A stretch of 64,000 nt of DNA, taken from assembly GCF_002847345.1 (NCBI RefSeq), contig NZ_LXFV01000005.1, positions 62,001-126,000 on the forward strand, read 5' to 3'. Under the pieces are notes generated by a model. The model did not search any database. It was not told the origin of the DNA and saw only the letters and a list, made by a program, of their open reading frames with translations. Below, piece by piece: positions 54,110 to 62,107 of this stretch (its first letter is position 1; every line of letters begins with the position of its first letter). The DNA is from Pectobacterium peruviense (GTDB lineage: Bacteria; Pseudomonadota; Gammaproteobacteria; Enterobacterales; Enterobacteriaceae). Both the position numbers and the translations under genes were made by a program.

Positions 54110-55546
54110 ATGATTTCACTTGGCATGCCTCGATTAACCTACGGCAAAAAACGATTTCTGGCTTATTTCCCCGCGGCGCTGTTGCTATTACAGTGCTGGG
54201 CCTCCACGGCATTTGGACAGCCTATTACGTTTAATCAGGCCTGGGTCCGCTTGCTGCAAAGTGATGACAGCATTGCTGCCGAACACGCGGGGGTCGATCG
54301 AGCGCAGTCCCTGCGAGAATCGGCTAAAGGCCTCTACTGGCCGCAGATCAACGTAGGCGCAAGCTATACGCGTCTCGACAAACCTGTCGAACTAGACGCC
54401 CGTGACCTTAATCCGCTGGCAAATCATCGAGACATCTTCGCCGCACTAAACCAGCTTGTTAACATCAGCGGCAATCCCTTCGTCACCCGTTTCACAGAAC
54501 AAAACGTGGTAACCAGTTCCGTTCAAGTCGTCTGGCCGCTATTCACCGGAGGTCGAATTGATGCCGCTCAGTCGATTCGGGCAGCGCAGGTGAATGAGGC
54601 AGAACAAATGCTGATCATCCGCACGCTAGCGCAGTTTGAAGCGCTCGCGCAGGCTTATTACGGCGTGGTGATGGCACATCAGGTGATCAAGACGCGTCAA
54701 GATATTGAAAAAGGCATGGCGCAGCATTATGACCACGCTCGCAAACTGGAGGCTCAGGGGCAAATTGCCAGAGTCGAGGTGCTGTCCGCACAATCCGCTT
54801 ATGACATGGCGCGAATCGAAACACAAAAGGCGCGTCGCAGTTTGGAGACGACCGAAATTGTCTTCGCGAAACTAATCAAGACGGAAGGTGCAACGCCCTC
54901 TTCTTCTCTGTTCATCAACAAAGTACTTCCCGAACTGCCTGCATTGGTGAAACAAACGCTCAATACGCACCCCGGTTTAAAAGTGCTCTCAGCCAAGCGC
55001 GATCAGGCCAAGGATCTTATCCGTATTGAACGCGCCAAATATGCCCCCGACGTGTTCCTGTTCGGCAACTATCAGCTTTACGAACAGGACACGCTAGCAG
55101 CCAGAACGACGCCAGACTGGATGGTCGGCGTCGGCGTTTCCGTCCCGCTCATCAGCCGTGAAGGCCGTTCCGATAATATTGCTGCCGCAAAAAGTGCAGA
55201 AATGCAGGTTAATTATCTGGAAGCCGATATGCGGCAAAACCTTGAGGTCTTGGTCGAAACCACATGGCGAGACGCTCGACAAGCGCTGGAGGAATTCAAC
55301 TCGCTGTCCTCCACGCAAAAACTGGCGGAAGAGAATGTTCAGTTACGCAACAAAGCCTTTATGCAGGGAATGTCTACCTCACTGGACGTGGTTGATGCGC
55401 TGAATCAGTTAGCCGGAGCCAAGACACAGCGAGCCTCCGCAGCCTATCGTTACGTGGTTTCCATCGCCAGATTGATGGCCATCTCCAGCCAGTTGAACCG
55501 ATTCTCCGACTACCAGACTCAGTACGCCATACAGGTGACGCAATGA
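54110..55546 (+). CDS. TolC-family outer-membrane efflux protein
   Basis: The 478-residue protein (start ATG 54110; ATG 54125 is an alternative) has a signal peptide ending near STAFGQP. It shows TolC-family duplication: ITFNQAWVRLLQSDDSIAAEHAGVDRAQSLRESAKGLYWPQINVG-type first repeat and a second with SAKRDQAKDLIRIERAKYAPDVFLFG near residue 310. The start context AAAAGG is close to the ATG, so the first start is not certain. It heads a four-gene operon and is expected to form the outer-membrane channel. Confidence 0.88.
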   Translation: MISLGMPRLTYGKKRFLAYFPAALLLLQCWASTAFGQPITFNQAWVRLLQSDDSIAAEHAGVDRAQSLRESAKGLYWPQINVGASYTRLDKPVELDARDLNPLANHRDIFAALNQLVNISGNPFVTRFTEQNVVTSSVQVVWPLFTGGRIDAAQSIRAAQVNEAEQMLIIRTLAQFEALAQAYYGVVMAHQVIKTRQDIEKGMAQHYDHARKLEAQGQIARVEVLSAQSAYDMARIETQKARRSLETTEIVFAKLIKTEGATPSSSLFINKVLPELPALVKQTLNTHPGLKVLSAKRDQAKDLIRIERAKYAPDVFLFGNYQLYEQDTLAARTTPDWMVGVGVSVPLISREGRSDNIAAAKSAEMQVNYLEADMRQNLEVLVETTWRDARQALEEFNSLSSTQKLAEENVQLRNKAFMQGMSTSLDVVDALNQLAGAKTQRASAAYRYVVSIARLMAISSQLNRFSDYQTQYAIQVTQ

Positions 55547-56541
55547 CACAATCCCCCTCTTCTTCGCGTTCGAAACGCAAATGGATCCTTCAGGCCATCC
55601 TGGTGATTGTGGTGGTCTGGATAGCGTATCGCTTCTGGCTTGCCTACCAGCCCGAGCCTATACGGCTACAGGGGCAAATCGAAGCACAGCAGTATTCAGT
55701 CTCTTCCAAAGTACCGGGCCGTATTGCTGATGTGCGAGTAGAAAAAGGCCAGCAGCTCGACGTTGGCGATCTCGTCTTCACACTCCTGACGCCAGAACTC
55801 GATGCCAAGCTGGAACAGGCGAAAGCGGGTGAAGCCGCGGCAGGCGCAGTGGCACAGGAGGCCAAAAAAGGCGCACGTGAGCAGCAGATCGCCGCTGCAA
55901 AAGATCAGTGGCAAAAAGCCAAAGCCGGTTCCGAGCTTAGCAATAAGACCTACCTGCGCGTGCAAAATCTCTATCAGGAAGGTGTGTTGCCGCTGCAAAA
56001 ACGGGATGAAGCCAAAGCGTCGTGGGATGCCGCGCGCTACACCGAAGGAATGGCCTGGCAGGAATACCAAATGGCGCTCGAAGGCACACGTAAAGAAACA
56101 CTGGTTGCCGCAGAGGAAAAAGCCCGTATGGCCGCAGGTTCCGTCGCCGAAGTGGAAGCCTACCTAGCAGAGGCGCGCGTCGTCAGCCCACACACGGGTG
56201 AAGTCAGCAATGTGCTGCTACGCAACGGCGAAATTGCGCCACAGGGTTTTCCCGTGGTCACCCTGCTGGACATGAGCGACATCTGGATACAGTTGGCGGT
56301 GCGCGAAGATCTCCTTGAGCGCTTTGCAATGGGCACCGAGTTTGAGGCACGCATCCCAGCATTAAACAACCAGACATTCCGGTTTAAAGTGTCTTACGTT
56401 TCCGTCATGGGGGATTTTGCTACATGGCGAGCGACGGATACCCGACAAGGGTTTGATATGCGTACGTTCGAAGTAGAAGCACGACCCATTCAACCCATTA
56501 GCGGGCTACGCGTTGGCATGAGCGCACTGGTAGAAATGTGA
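55543..56541 (+). CDS. HlyD-family membrane fusion protein
   Basis: The 332-residue protein has an N-terminal TM (about 15-32), a biotinyl-lipoyl half-motif (EAQQYSVSSKVPGRIADVRVEKGQQLDVGDLVFTL, residues about 44-78, key part PGRIADVRVEKGQ), a helical hairpin (80-205) and a second lipoyl half near residue 205 with VVSPHTGEVSNVLL. It overlaps the previous gene by 4 bp. It should bridge the inner-membrane permeases and the TolC-like channel, as YhiI/YbhG do. Confidence 0.9.
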   Translation: MTQSPSSSRSKRKWILQAILVIVVVWIAYRFWLAYQPEPIRLQGQIEAQQYSVSSKVPGRIADVRVEKGQQLDVGDLVFTLLTPELDAKLEQAKAGEAAAGAVAQEAKKGAREQQIAAAKDQWQKAKAGSELSNKTYLRVQNLYQEGVLPLQKRDEAKASWDAARYTEGMAWQEYQMALEGTRKETLVAAEEKARMAAGSVAEVEAYLAEARVVSPHTGEVSNVLLRNGEIAPQGFPVVTLLDMSDIWIQLAVREDLLERFAMGTEFEARIPALNNQTFRFKVSYVSVMGDFATWRATDTRQGFDMRTFEVEARPIQPISGLRVGMSALVEM

Positions 56542-57659
56542 TGATGCGCGAATGGAAGGCTCTGTGGCGCGATCGCTGGGGAATGGCCTTAGCACTCTGG
56601 CTGCCTCTGTTCGCCATGTTGATTGCCTGGTGGACGCTCTCTGGCGCTATTGTCCGCGAACTCCCCATCGGCTTGATCGATCTGGATAACAGCACGATGT
56701 CGCGCCAGTTCGCTCGAGAATTGGATGCCTCATCCTCTTTCAACCTGAACCATCAGTTCTCAGCGGTGGCCGAAGGCGCGACGTCATTACGCGGCGGCGA
56801 GATCTACGCGCTGGTCGTGATTCCACGCCATTTTGAGCGTGATATCCGCTTGGGAACGTCACCCACCATTACCGCCTGGAATAACGGGCAGTTTGTGCTG
56901 ATTGCCAAAGTCATCAACAGCACGTTATCGCTGGTAGCGGGTACCTTTAACGGAAAAATTGCCGTCGTGCAGGCGTTATCTCAGGGAGCAGCCGTTCCCG
57001 AAGCTAAAGGACTGGCAGTGCCGATTGGCGGGCAGATTACTGCACTGTTTAACCAGAATGCCAACTACGCCCAGTTTTTGCTGAACGCGATTATTCCCTC
57101 GATCTGGTCGGTGCTGCTCGCGCTGTACGGCCTGAATACGCTGGCTCGGGAAGATCAGTACGGGGCGCATTGGGTGCCAGAGAATCCCACTGCCGCCATC
57201 GGTTATAAATTTTTGGCGCACTGGCTGATTGGCTGGGCATGGGGCGGCATTTGGAGCTATGGCCTGTATAGCCTGCTCGATTACCCACTCAACGGTTCAG
57301 CGCTGCTGTTATTTATCTCGATCGGCGTGACCGCCGGCGCCTGCGTCGCACTGGGCATGGCCTTCTATGCGCTGATTCGCGACCCGGCACGCGCCGTTTC
57401 CATTGTCGGAGCGTTAATGGCGCCCGGACTGGCGTTTATGGGCATCACCTTTCCAGCAGCAGCGATGGAGACATTCGCCACATTCTGGCGGCAGTTACTG
57501 CCCGTCGCCCACTATGGGGATATCTCGATTGCCATCACCAGCTACGGTGCCGGAATCATTCAGATCGCCCCCGCGTTGGCAACGCTCGCCTTATTCTGGC
57601 TGCTGCTACCGCTCACGTTGTGGCGCTACCGATCCGGTGACAAGGAGGCGGCATGCTGA
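56538..57659 (+). CDS. ABC-2 type permease, first
   Basis: The 373-residue protein has the ABC-2 permease layout: an N-terminal TM (about 15-35), a large periplasmic domain (LPIGLIDLDNSTMSRQFAREL near residue 37), then five TM segments in the C-terminal half (about 180-370). It resembles YhhJ/YbhR. It overlaps its neighbours on both sides. No ATP-binding motifs occur in this protein. Confidence 0.88.
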   Translation: MMMREWKALWRDRWGMALALWLPLFAMLIAWWTLSGAIVRELPIGLIDLDNSTMSRQFARELDASSSFNLNHQFSAVAEGATSLRGGEIYALVVIPRHFERDIRLGTSPTITAWNNGQFVLIAKVINSTLSLVAGTFNGKIAVVQALSQGAAVPEAKGLAVPIGGQITALFNQNANYAQFLLNAIIPSIWSVLLALYGLNTLAREDQYGAHWVPENPTAAIGYKFLAHWLIGWAWGGIWSYGLYSLLDYPLNGSALLLFISIGVTAGACVALGMAFYALIRDPARAVSIVGALMAPGLAFMGITFPAAAMETFATFWRQLLPVAHYGDISIAITSYGAGIIQIAPALATLALFWLLLPLTLWRYRSGDKEAAC

Positions 57660-58843
57660 CATTCACCACACTCATCCGCTTTGAGCTCCGCAGTTTACTG
57701 AGAGATCCGACGATCTTACTCACCCTGTTCGGTGGCATCCTGCTCTATTCCTTTCTCTATCCGCGCCCTTACCTCGCGCAGACACCGCGCGAGCTGCCAG
57801 TGGTGCTGGTTGATGAAGATGGAACACAGCTCTCGCGCCGTCTGGCATTTATGGCTGACGCCACGCCGGAGGTACAGCTGGTGGCGCAGCGCAATACGCT
57901 GGATGAAGCAAAAACGCTGCTTCTGCATGGCGCAGCGAAAGGGATTCTCTACATTCCGCGCCACTTCTATCGCGATATCATGCAGGGAAAAAGCGTCACG
58001 GTAAGCTACTCAGCAGATGCCAGCTACTTCCTGATCTACGGCGCAATCGCGCAGTCTCTGGCGACAGTCGGGGGAACGGCTGGTGCACAGGTCAAAATCT
58101 CACGCCTGCTTGCTCAGGGAGAAGGGATACCCGCAGCCAGCTCGCAGTGGCAGGCAACATCCCTGAATGCCGTACCGGTATTTAACCCAACCATGGGCTA
58201 TGTCGATTACGTCGTCCCCGGTGTTTTCATGTTGATACTGCATCAAATTTTGTTGATGGGATGCGGCCTGCTCGGTGCCGGACAAAATCAGCGCACGCGA
58301 TCTGGCGACGTTCGCTACTGGCAATACGCCGCGCCGTGGCGTTTGCTTCTGGCACGCACGCTGGTCGTTGGCAGTGCCTACCTGCTCTCGCTTCTCTACA
58401 TGCTCGGTTTTTGTCTCGATGCCTACGGTATTGCACGTGAGGCTAGCATGAGCCAACTGCTGCTGTTTACCCTGCCTTTTCTACTCTCGACACTGTGGCT
58501 CGGCGTGGTGATCGGAGCCGCCTTTACGCGCAAAGATCTCCCCAGTCAGGCGGTGCTGCTGTCTTCCATTCCGATTGTCTTTCTTGCTGGCTTCATCTGG
58601 CCCGTGGAAATGATCCCTGCACCTCTGAACTGGCTTGCGCAGTGGGTTCCTGCTGTCTTCACGATTCAGGGAATATTGCGTCTTAATCAGATGGGCGCGG
58701 ATTTCACCCAGATCGGCGCATTTTGGTGGCATCTGTGGATGCTGGCAGGGCTGTACGGCCTGCTGGCGTGGGGTACGCTCGGGTATCGGCAACGGCAATA
58801 CCGTCGGGAAAATCAGGCTACGCGTCGATGGCTAGCACACTAA
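57653..58843 (+). CDS. ABC-2 type permease, second
   Basis: The 396-residue protein is a second ABC-2 permease, with the same layout: TM near residue 20-40, LPVVLVDEDGTQLSRRLAFM near residue 45, then five TM segments (about 180-385). It is homologous to the first permease in domain order, though diverged. Its start overlaps the previous stop by 7 bp. No ATPase gene precedes or follows, so the energy source of the exporter is unclear. Confidence 0.87.
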   Translation: MLTFTTLIRFELRSLLRDPTILLTLFGGILLYSFLYPRPYLAQTPRELPVVLVDEDGTQLSRRLAFMADATPEVQLVAQRNTLDEAKTLLLHGAAKGILYIPRHFYRDIMQGKSVTVSYSADASYFLIYGAIAQSLATVGGTAGAQVKISRLLAQGEGIPAASSQWQATSLNAVPVFNPTMGYVDYVVPGVFMLILHQILLMGCGLLGAGQNQRTRSGDVRYWQYAAPWRLLLARTLVVGSAYLLSLLYMLGFCLDAYGIAREASMSQLLLFTLPFLLSTLWLGVVIGAAFTRKDLPSQAVLLSSIPIVFLAGFIWPVEMIPAPLNWLAQWVPAVFTIQGILRLNQMGADFTQIGAFWWHLWMLAGLYGLLAWGTLGYRQRQYRRENQATRRWLAH

Positions 58844-58897
58844 TGTCCCGGCAGACGCACCGGGACAAGAGGTTTACGGTGTTGCTGTATTGTCTAA

Positions 58898-60028
58898 CTA
58901 TTTTCCCAACACGAAAGGAACTGAATTACGCAGTGAAACGTTAACCGTTTCGCTGTGGTCCATGCCTTTATATTCATGCACATCGGCTGACGTCCCTGCA
59001 CTAATGACATCTTCCGCAAAGTGACGCTGCATTTTGGTAGGCACGTTGATGTCCTCGGTTCCAATCCCGATAAAGACTGGAGGGGTAACATTGAGTGTGT
59101 TGTAGCGCAAGCTCGCGGTTTGGCTATCCAGTAATTTCTGGATCGCAGGCTTCAGGCTATTCTTCGCATTCAACCCCTCGGCCATCACCTTTTGCGTCAG
59201 TTCACCGATACACATGGTACGTGCGTCAGCGACAAGAGCTGCAGCTTTCGGCGTAAAATAATCATCGACATTAAGCCCTTTATTCGTATCGGCCGCTGAC
59301 AGATAGATATACATCACATAAGGGATTTTAGGATCGCCGCCCTCTCCGCTTCCCCCGGCAAAAAGTTCTGCCGCCGAGGTTTTGTCATCAAAGTAGGGCG
59401 TGCCGGTCAATACGGTCGATGCGATATTCAGGTTCGGTGCATAACTCGGCTGGTAGCCCGTACTCGCAAAGGCCGCATGTGCCCCCTGCGACTGGCCGAC
59501 GATAGTCAACTGATTGTGCAGCGGGAATGCGGTCAGTGATGCTTTGACGCTATCCAACACGCTCCATGCCTCACCGCGTGAATTGAGGTAGTGATGCAAG
59601 CCGGCAGACCCAAGCCCCGCATAATCCGGTGCCACAATGGCAAACCCCAGCGATAGCCAGGTATTCAGATACTGAGAATCCCGAGCGGAACGCGGATTGA
59701 GAGACGGTGCGCAGGATGTTCCCACGCCAATCGTCCCATGCGTCCAGACCACGACCGGCCAGCCCTCTTTTGGCGCCTCACCTTTGGGAATGAAAACCGC
59801 GCCGGTGTCTTCCCGTAGGCTTTCGCCATCGACTCCACTCTTCGAATAATATTGGATCCGATATTGTTCCCCCGCCTCCATTAGGCCGTTTTTCGTATCT
59901 AACGGCGTCTTTTCTACCAGGGTACCGGGTGTTTTCGTTTCTGCGAAAGCAAACGGAGCCATCATGCCGACAGAGATCGCGAGAAGTAACGCTAAGGGTT
60001 TTTGCTTTAGCTTAGGCAAATGAAACAT
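58898..60028 (-). CDS. Secreted alpha/beta hydrolase (lipase-like)
   Basis: The 376-residue protein has a signal peptide (LALLLAISVGMMAPFAFA). It shows an alpha/beta-hydrolase fold: WTHGTIGVGTSCAP oxyanion region near residue 95, nucleophile elbow GQSQGAHAAF (Ser about 178), acid GTEDINVP near residue 323 and His in GMDHSET near residue 358. The overall layout is that of the LIP-type secretory lipase family. Exported to the periplasm or outside. The substrate is not determined. It is preceded by GGAGAAATGCC. Confidence 0.8.
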   Translation of the reverse strand: MFHLPKLKQKPLALLLAISVGMMAPFAFAETKTPGTLVEKTPLDTKNGLMEAGEQYRIQYYSKSGVDGESLREDTGAVFIPKGEAPKEGWPVVVWTHGTIGVGTSCAPSLNPRSARDSQYLNTWLSLGFAIVAPDYAGLGSAGLHHYLNSRGEAWSVLDSVKASLTAFPLHNQLTIVGQSQGAHAAFASTGYQPSYAPNLNIASTVLTGTPYFDDKTSAAELFAGGSGEGGDPKIPYVMYIYLSAADTNKGLNVDDYFTPKAAALVADARTMCIGELTQKVMAEGLNAKNSLKPAIQKLLDSQTASLRYNTLNVTPPVFIGIGTEDINVPTKMQRHFAEDVISAGTSADVHEYKGMDHSETVNVSLRNSVPFVLGK

Positions 60029-60324
60029 GGCATTTCTCCAGAGTTATTTAATTGGGTCTCGCTCTAAAGATAGTTCAGTTATTGATTAAATTGCGTGAGG
60101 GAATGGTTTTTTATCAATAAATTCAATGGATAGTTAATATTTAGCCAAGAGAAGTTAACGTCATAACGATCTTCACATTGGCGTTACTGACGTCAGGTTG
60201 ATAGCCGAATATTAGCAGCATGAACCTATACGCTTTTTATACAACGAGCCATTCGGACGATAATGCGCGGCTCCCAAATCACGTCATGCAATACGTGCTC
60301 AGAAGCCGCTAAAGAGAAGGGAAT

Positions 60325-61446
60325 TTATTCGTCGAAGAACCAGTAACCCTGATTAACCAGCGCGGTTAATTCAGCCACAAAAGCCGGATTCTCCAGCGCC
60401 TCGCCCAGCTCTTGTTTACCGAGAACAGTGTAACGACACAAGGCATCAGCCGCTTTCGGATCGACCGTGTCCAGCCGTTCGCTGTTGATGAAGTAGCTAC
60501 CGCCTACTTCCAGAACCCGCAGCCCGCTCAGACGCGTCAACACGTCGCCGTCCATCAGCGCACCCACAATCTCGTCCTGCTCATAAGGCGGTTCCGCCGG
60601 AGCGATATCCAGCTCGTGGCGTGGCGTCGTCACAAAACGACCGAACCACGCTTTAAGCGCTTCCGGCTGATTAATCACATCGATCATCATCTCGCGCAGA
60701 CGGTCAAACTCATAGTCTTCAACCCGTCCTGGATGTTCCCGACAGGTCAAATCAGGGTCGCTATAGTGCTCACCACCGAGATCGTTTTCCAGTACGTAGT
60801 CAGCAAAGCTGCTGATTAAGTCTCTACCGTTCGGCCCACGGAACCCCACGGAATAGTTAAGCGCGGTTTCATGAGTGAAACCGTCGTGCGGGAAACCTGG
60901 TGGAATATAGAGAATGTCGCCCGGCTCAAGATCTTCATCAATGATCGGCGGGAAAGGATCAACATGTAGCAGCGCAGGATGCGGGCAGAACTGACGCATC
61001 GGCAGTTTATCGCCCACGCGCCAGCGGCGGCTACCCATCCCCTGAATGATAAAGACATCGTACTGATCGATATGCGGACCAACGCCACCGCCCGGTACAG
61101 AAAAGGAGATCATCAGGTCGTCTAGACGCCAATCCGGCAATACGCGGAACGGGCTCACGAGTTCAGCAGACGGCGCATGCCAGTGGTTCACCGCCTGAGC
61201 CAGCAGCGACCAACCAGTTTCACCCAGATTATCAAAATGCTCAAACGGCCCGTTGCTGGCCTGCCATTGACCATTTTTATGGCTGACCAGACGGCTATCG
61301 ACCTCCGCCTCCATAGCCAGACCAGCCAACTCATCTGGCGTAATCGGATCGACAAAATTTGGGAAAGCGTTCTTCAATACAACAGGTTGTTTTTGCCAGT
61401 ACTTTTCTAAGAATTCGGGCCAATTAAGATTAAGTTGGTAAGCCAT
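60325..61446 (-). CDS. roxA: 50S ribosomal protein L16 arginine hydroxylase
   Basis: RoxA (YcfD) is a cytosolic 2-oxoglutarate/Fe(II) oxygenase that hydroxylates Arg81 of ribosomal protein L16. The 373 residues equal the E. coli length. The Fe(II)-binding HxD is in GPHIDQYDVFIIQ near residue 125 and the distal His in the PPGFPHDGFTHE segment near residue 187. The C-terminal winged-helix-like domain follows. Monocistronic with 61537 gene upstream at 90 bp. Confidence 0.96.
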   Translation of the reverse strand: MAYQLNLNWPEFLEKYWQKQPVVLKNAFPNFVDPITPDELAGLAMEAEVDSRLVSHKNGQWQASNGPFEHFDNLGETGWSLLAQAVNHWHAPSAELVSPFRVLPDWRLDDLMISFSVPGGGVGPHIDQYDVFIIQGMGSRRWRVGDKLPMRQFCPHPALLHVDPFPPIIDEDLEPGDILYIPPGFPHDGFTHETALNYSVGFRGPNGRDLISSFADYVLENDLGGEHYSDPDLTCREHPGRVEDYEFDRLREMMIDVINQPEALKAWFGRFVTTPRHELDIAPAEPPYEQDEIVGALMDGDVLTRLSGLRVLEVGGSYFINSERLDTVDPKAADALCRYTVLGKQELGEALENPAFVAELTALVNQGYWFFDE

Positions 61447-61536
61447 ACGTTCACACCAGTGAGAAGATAAACGGGCATGATTATAAAGAAGGTGATAACT
61501 GAACTACCTTGTCATTGGTCAATGGGTGGATAACTA

Positions 61537-61965
61537 TCATGCAGCCTGCATATTTTTCTTTATTAGATAATGTCTTAACATTCCTTCCTCAGGAAAATCA
61601 GGTAAAGACATTTGTAGCTGATAACCTTGCTTTTCATAGAAGGGAAGTGCCTGAAAACTAAACGTATCCACAAGCGCATGGCGGCACCCAAGACGAATCG
61701 CTTCCTGTTCCGCTTCTCTCACCAAAGCGCTGCCGAGCTTCAGGCCTCTGGATTCTTCTCCTACCCACAAATAATCAATACACAGCCATAATCCTTTCCG
61801 TGTAGCGATCAGCCCGCCCGTCATCACTCCGGCGCTATTTCGATGAAAAATACCCAATTGCCCAAAAGAAGCAGGACTAATAAATTGACGATTGTAGCTT
61901 CTAAGGCCAGCAAAAAGCGCTTCCCGATCGTTATCGGTAATGTCGTGCGTCACGATTAATTCCAC
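61537..61965 (-). CDS. GNAT family N-acetyltransferase
   Basis: The 142-residue cytosolic protein has the GNAT acetyl-CoA-binding motif: [24 protein letters not shown] (about 71-94) with the R/Q-x-x-G-x-G/A-like RGLKLGS, and the C-terminal [10 protein letters not shown]. The substrate is unknown. It is on the same strand as roxA, 90 bp upstream. Confidence 0.87.
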   Translation of the reverse strand: MELIVTHDITDNDREALFAGLRSYNRQFISPASFGQLGIFHRNSAGVMTGGLIATRKGLWLCIDYLWVGEESRGLKLGSALVREAEQEAIRLGCRHALVDTFSFQALPFYEKQGYQLQMSLPDFPEEGMLRHYLIKKNMQAA

Positions 61966-62061
61966 GAGTCCTCCAGAAGAATAGAAATTATAAAATTTAA
62001 CAATACGAATATAATTGATATTACTTTTTATTCACCACAAAAATTAGCCTCAACGAATAAG

Positions 62062-62093
62062 ATGTCTAAACCGTATTTTTTCGATTTAGACAT
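62062..62093. terminator. Inverted repeat after the helicase gene
   Basis: ATGTCTAAA (62062-62070) pairs perfectly with TTTAGACAT (62085-62093) around a 14-base T-rich loop. It lies 15 bp after the helicase stop codon on the minus strand. It may end the transcript, although no T-run follows. Confidence 0.5.
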
Positions 62094-62107
62094 CCAGAGA
62101 GAAAACG

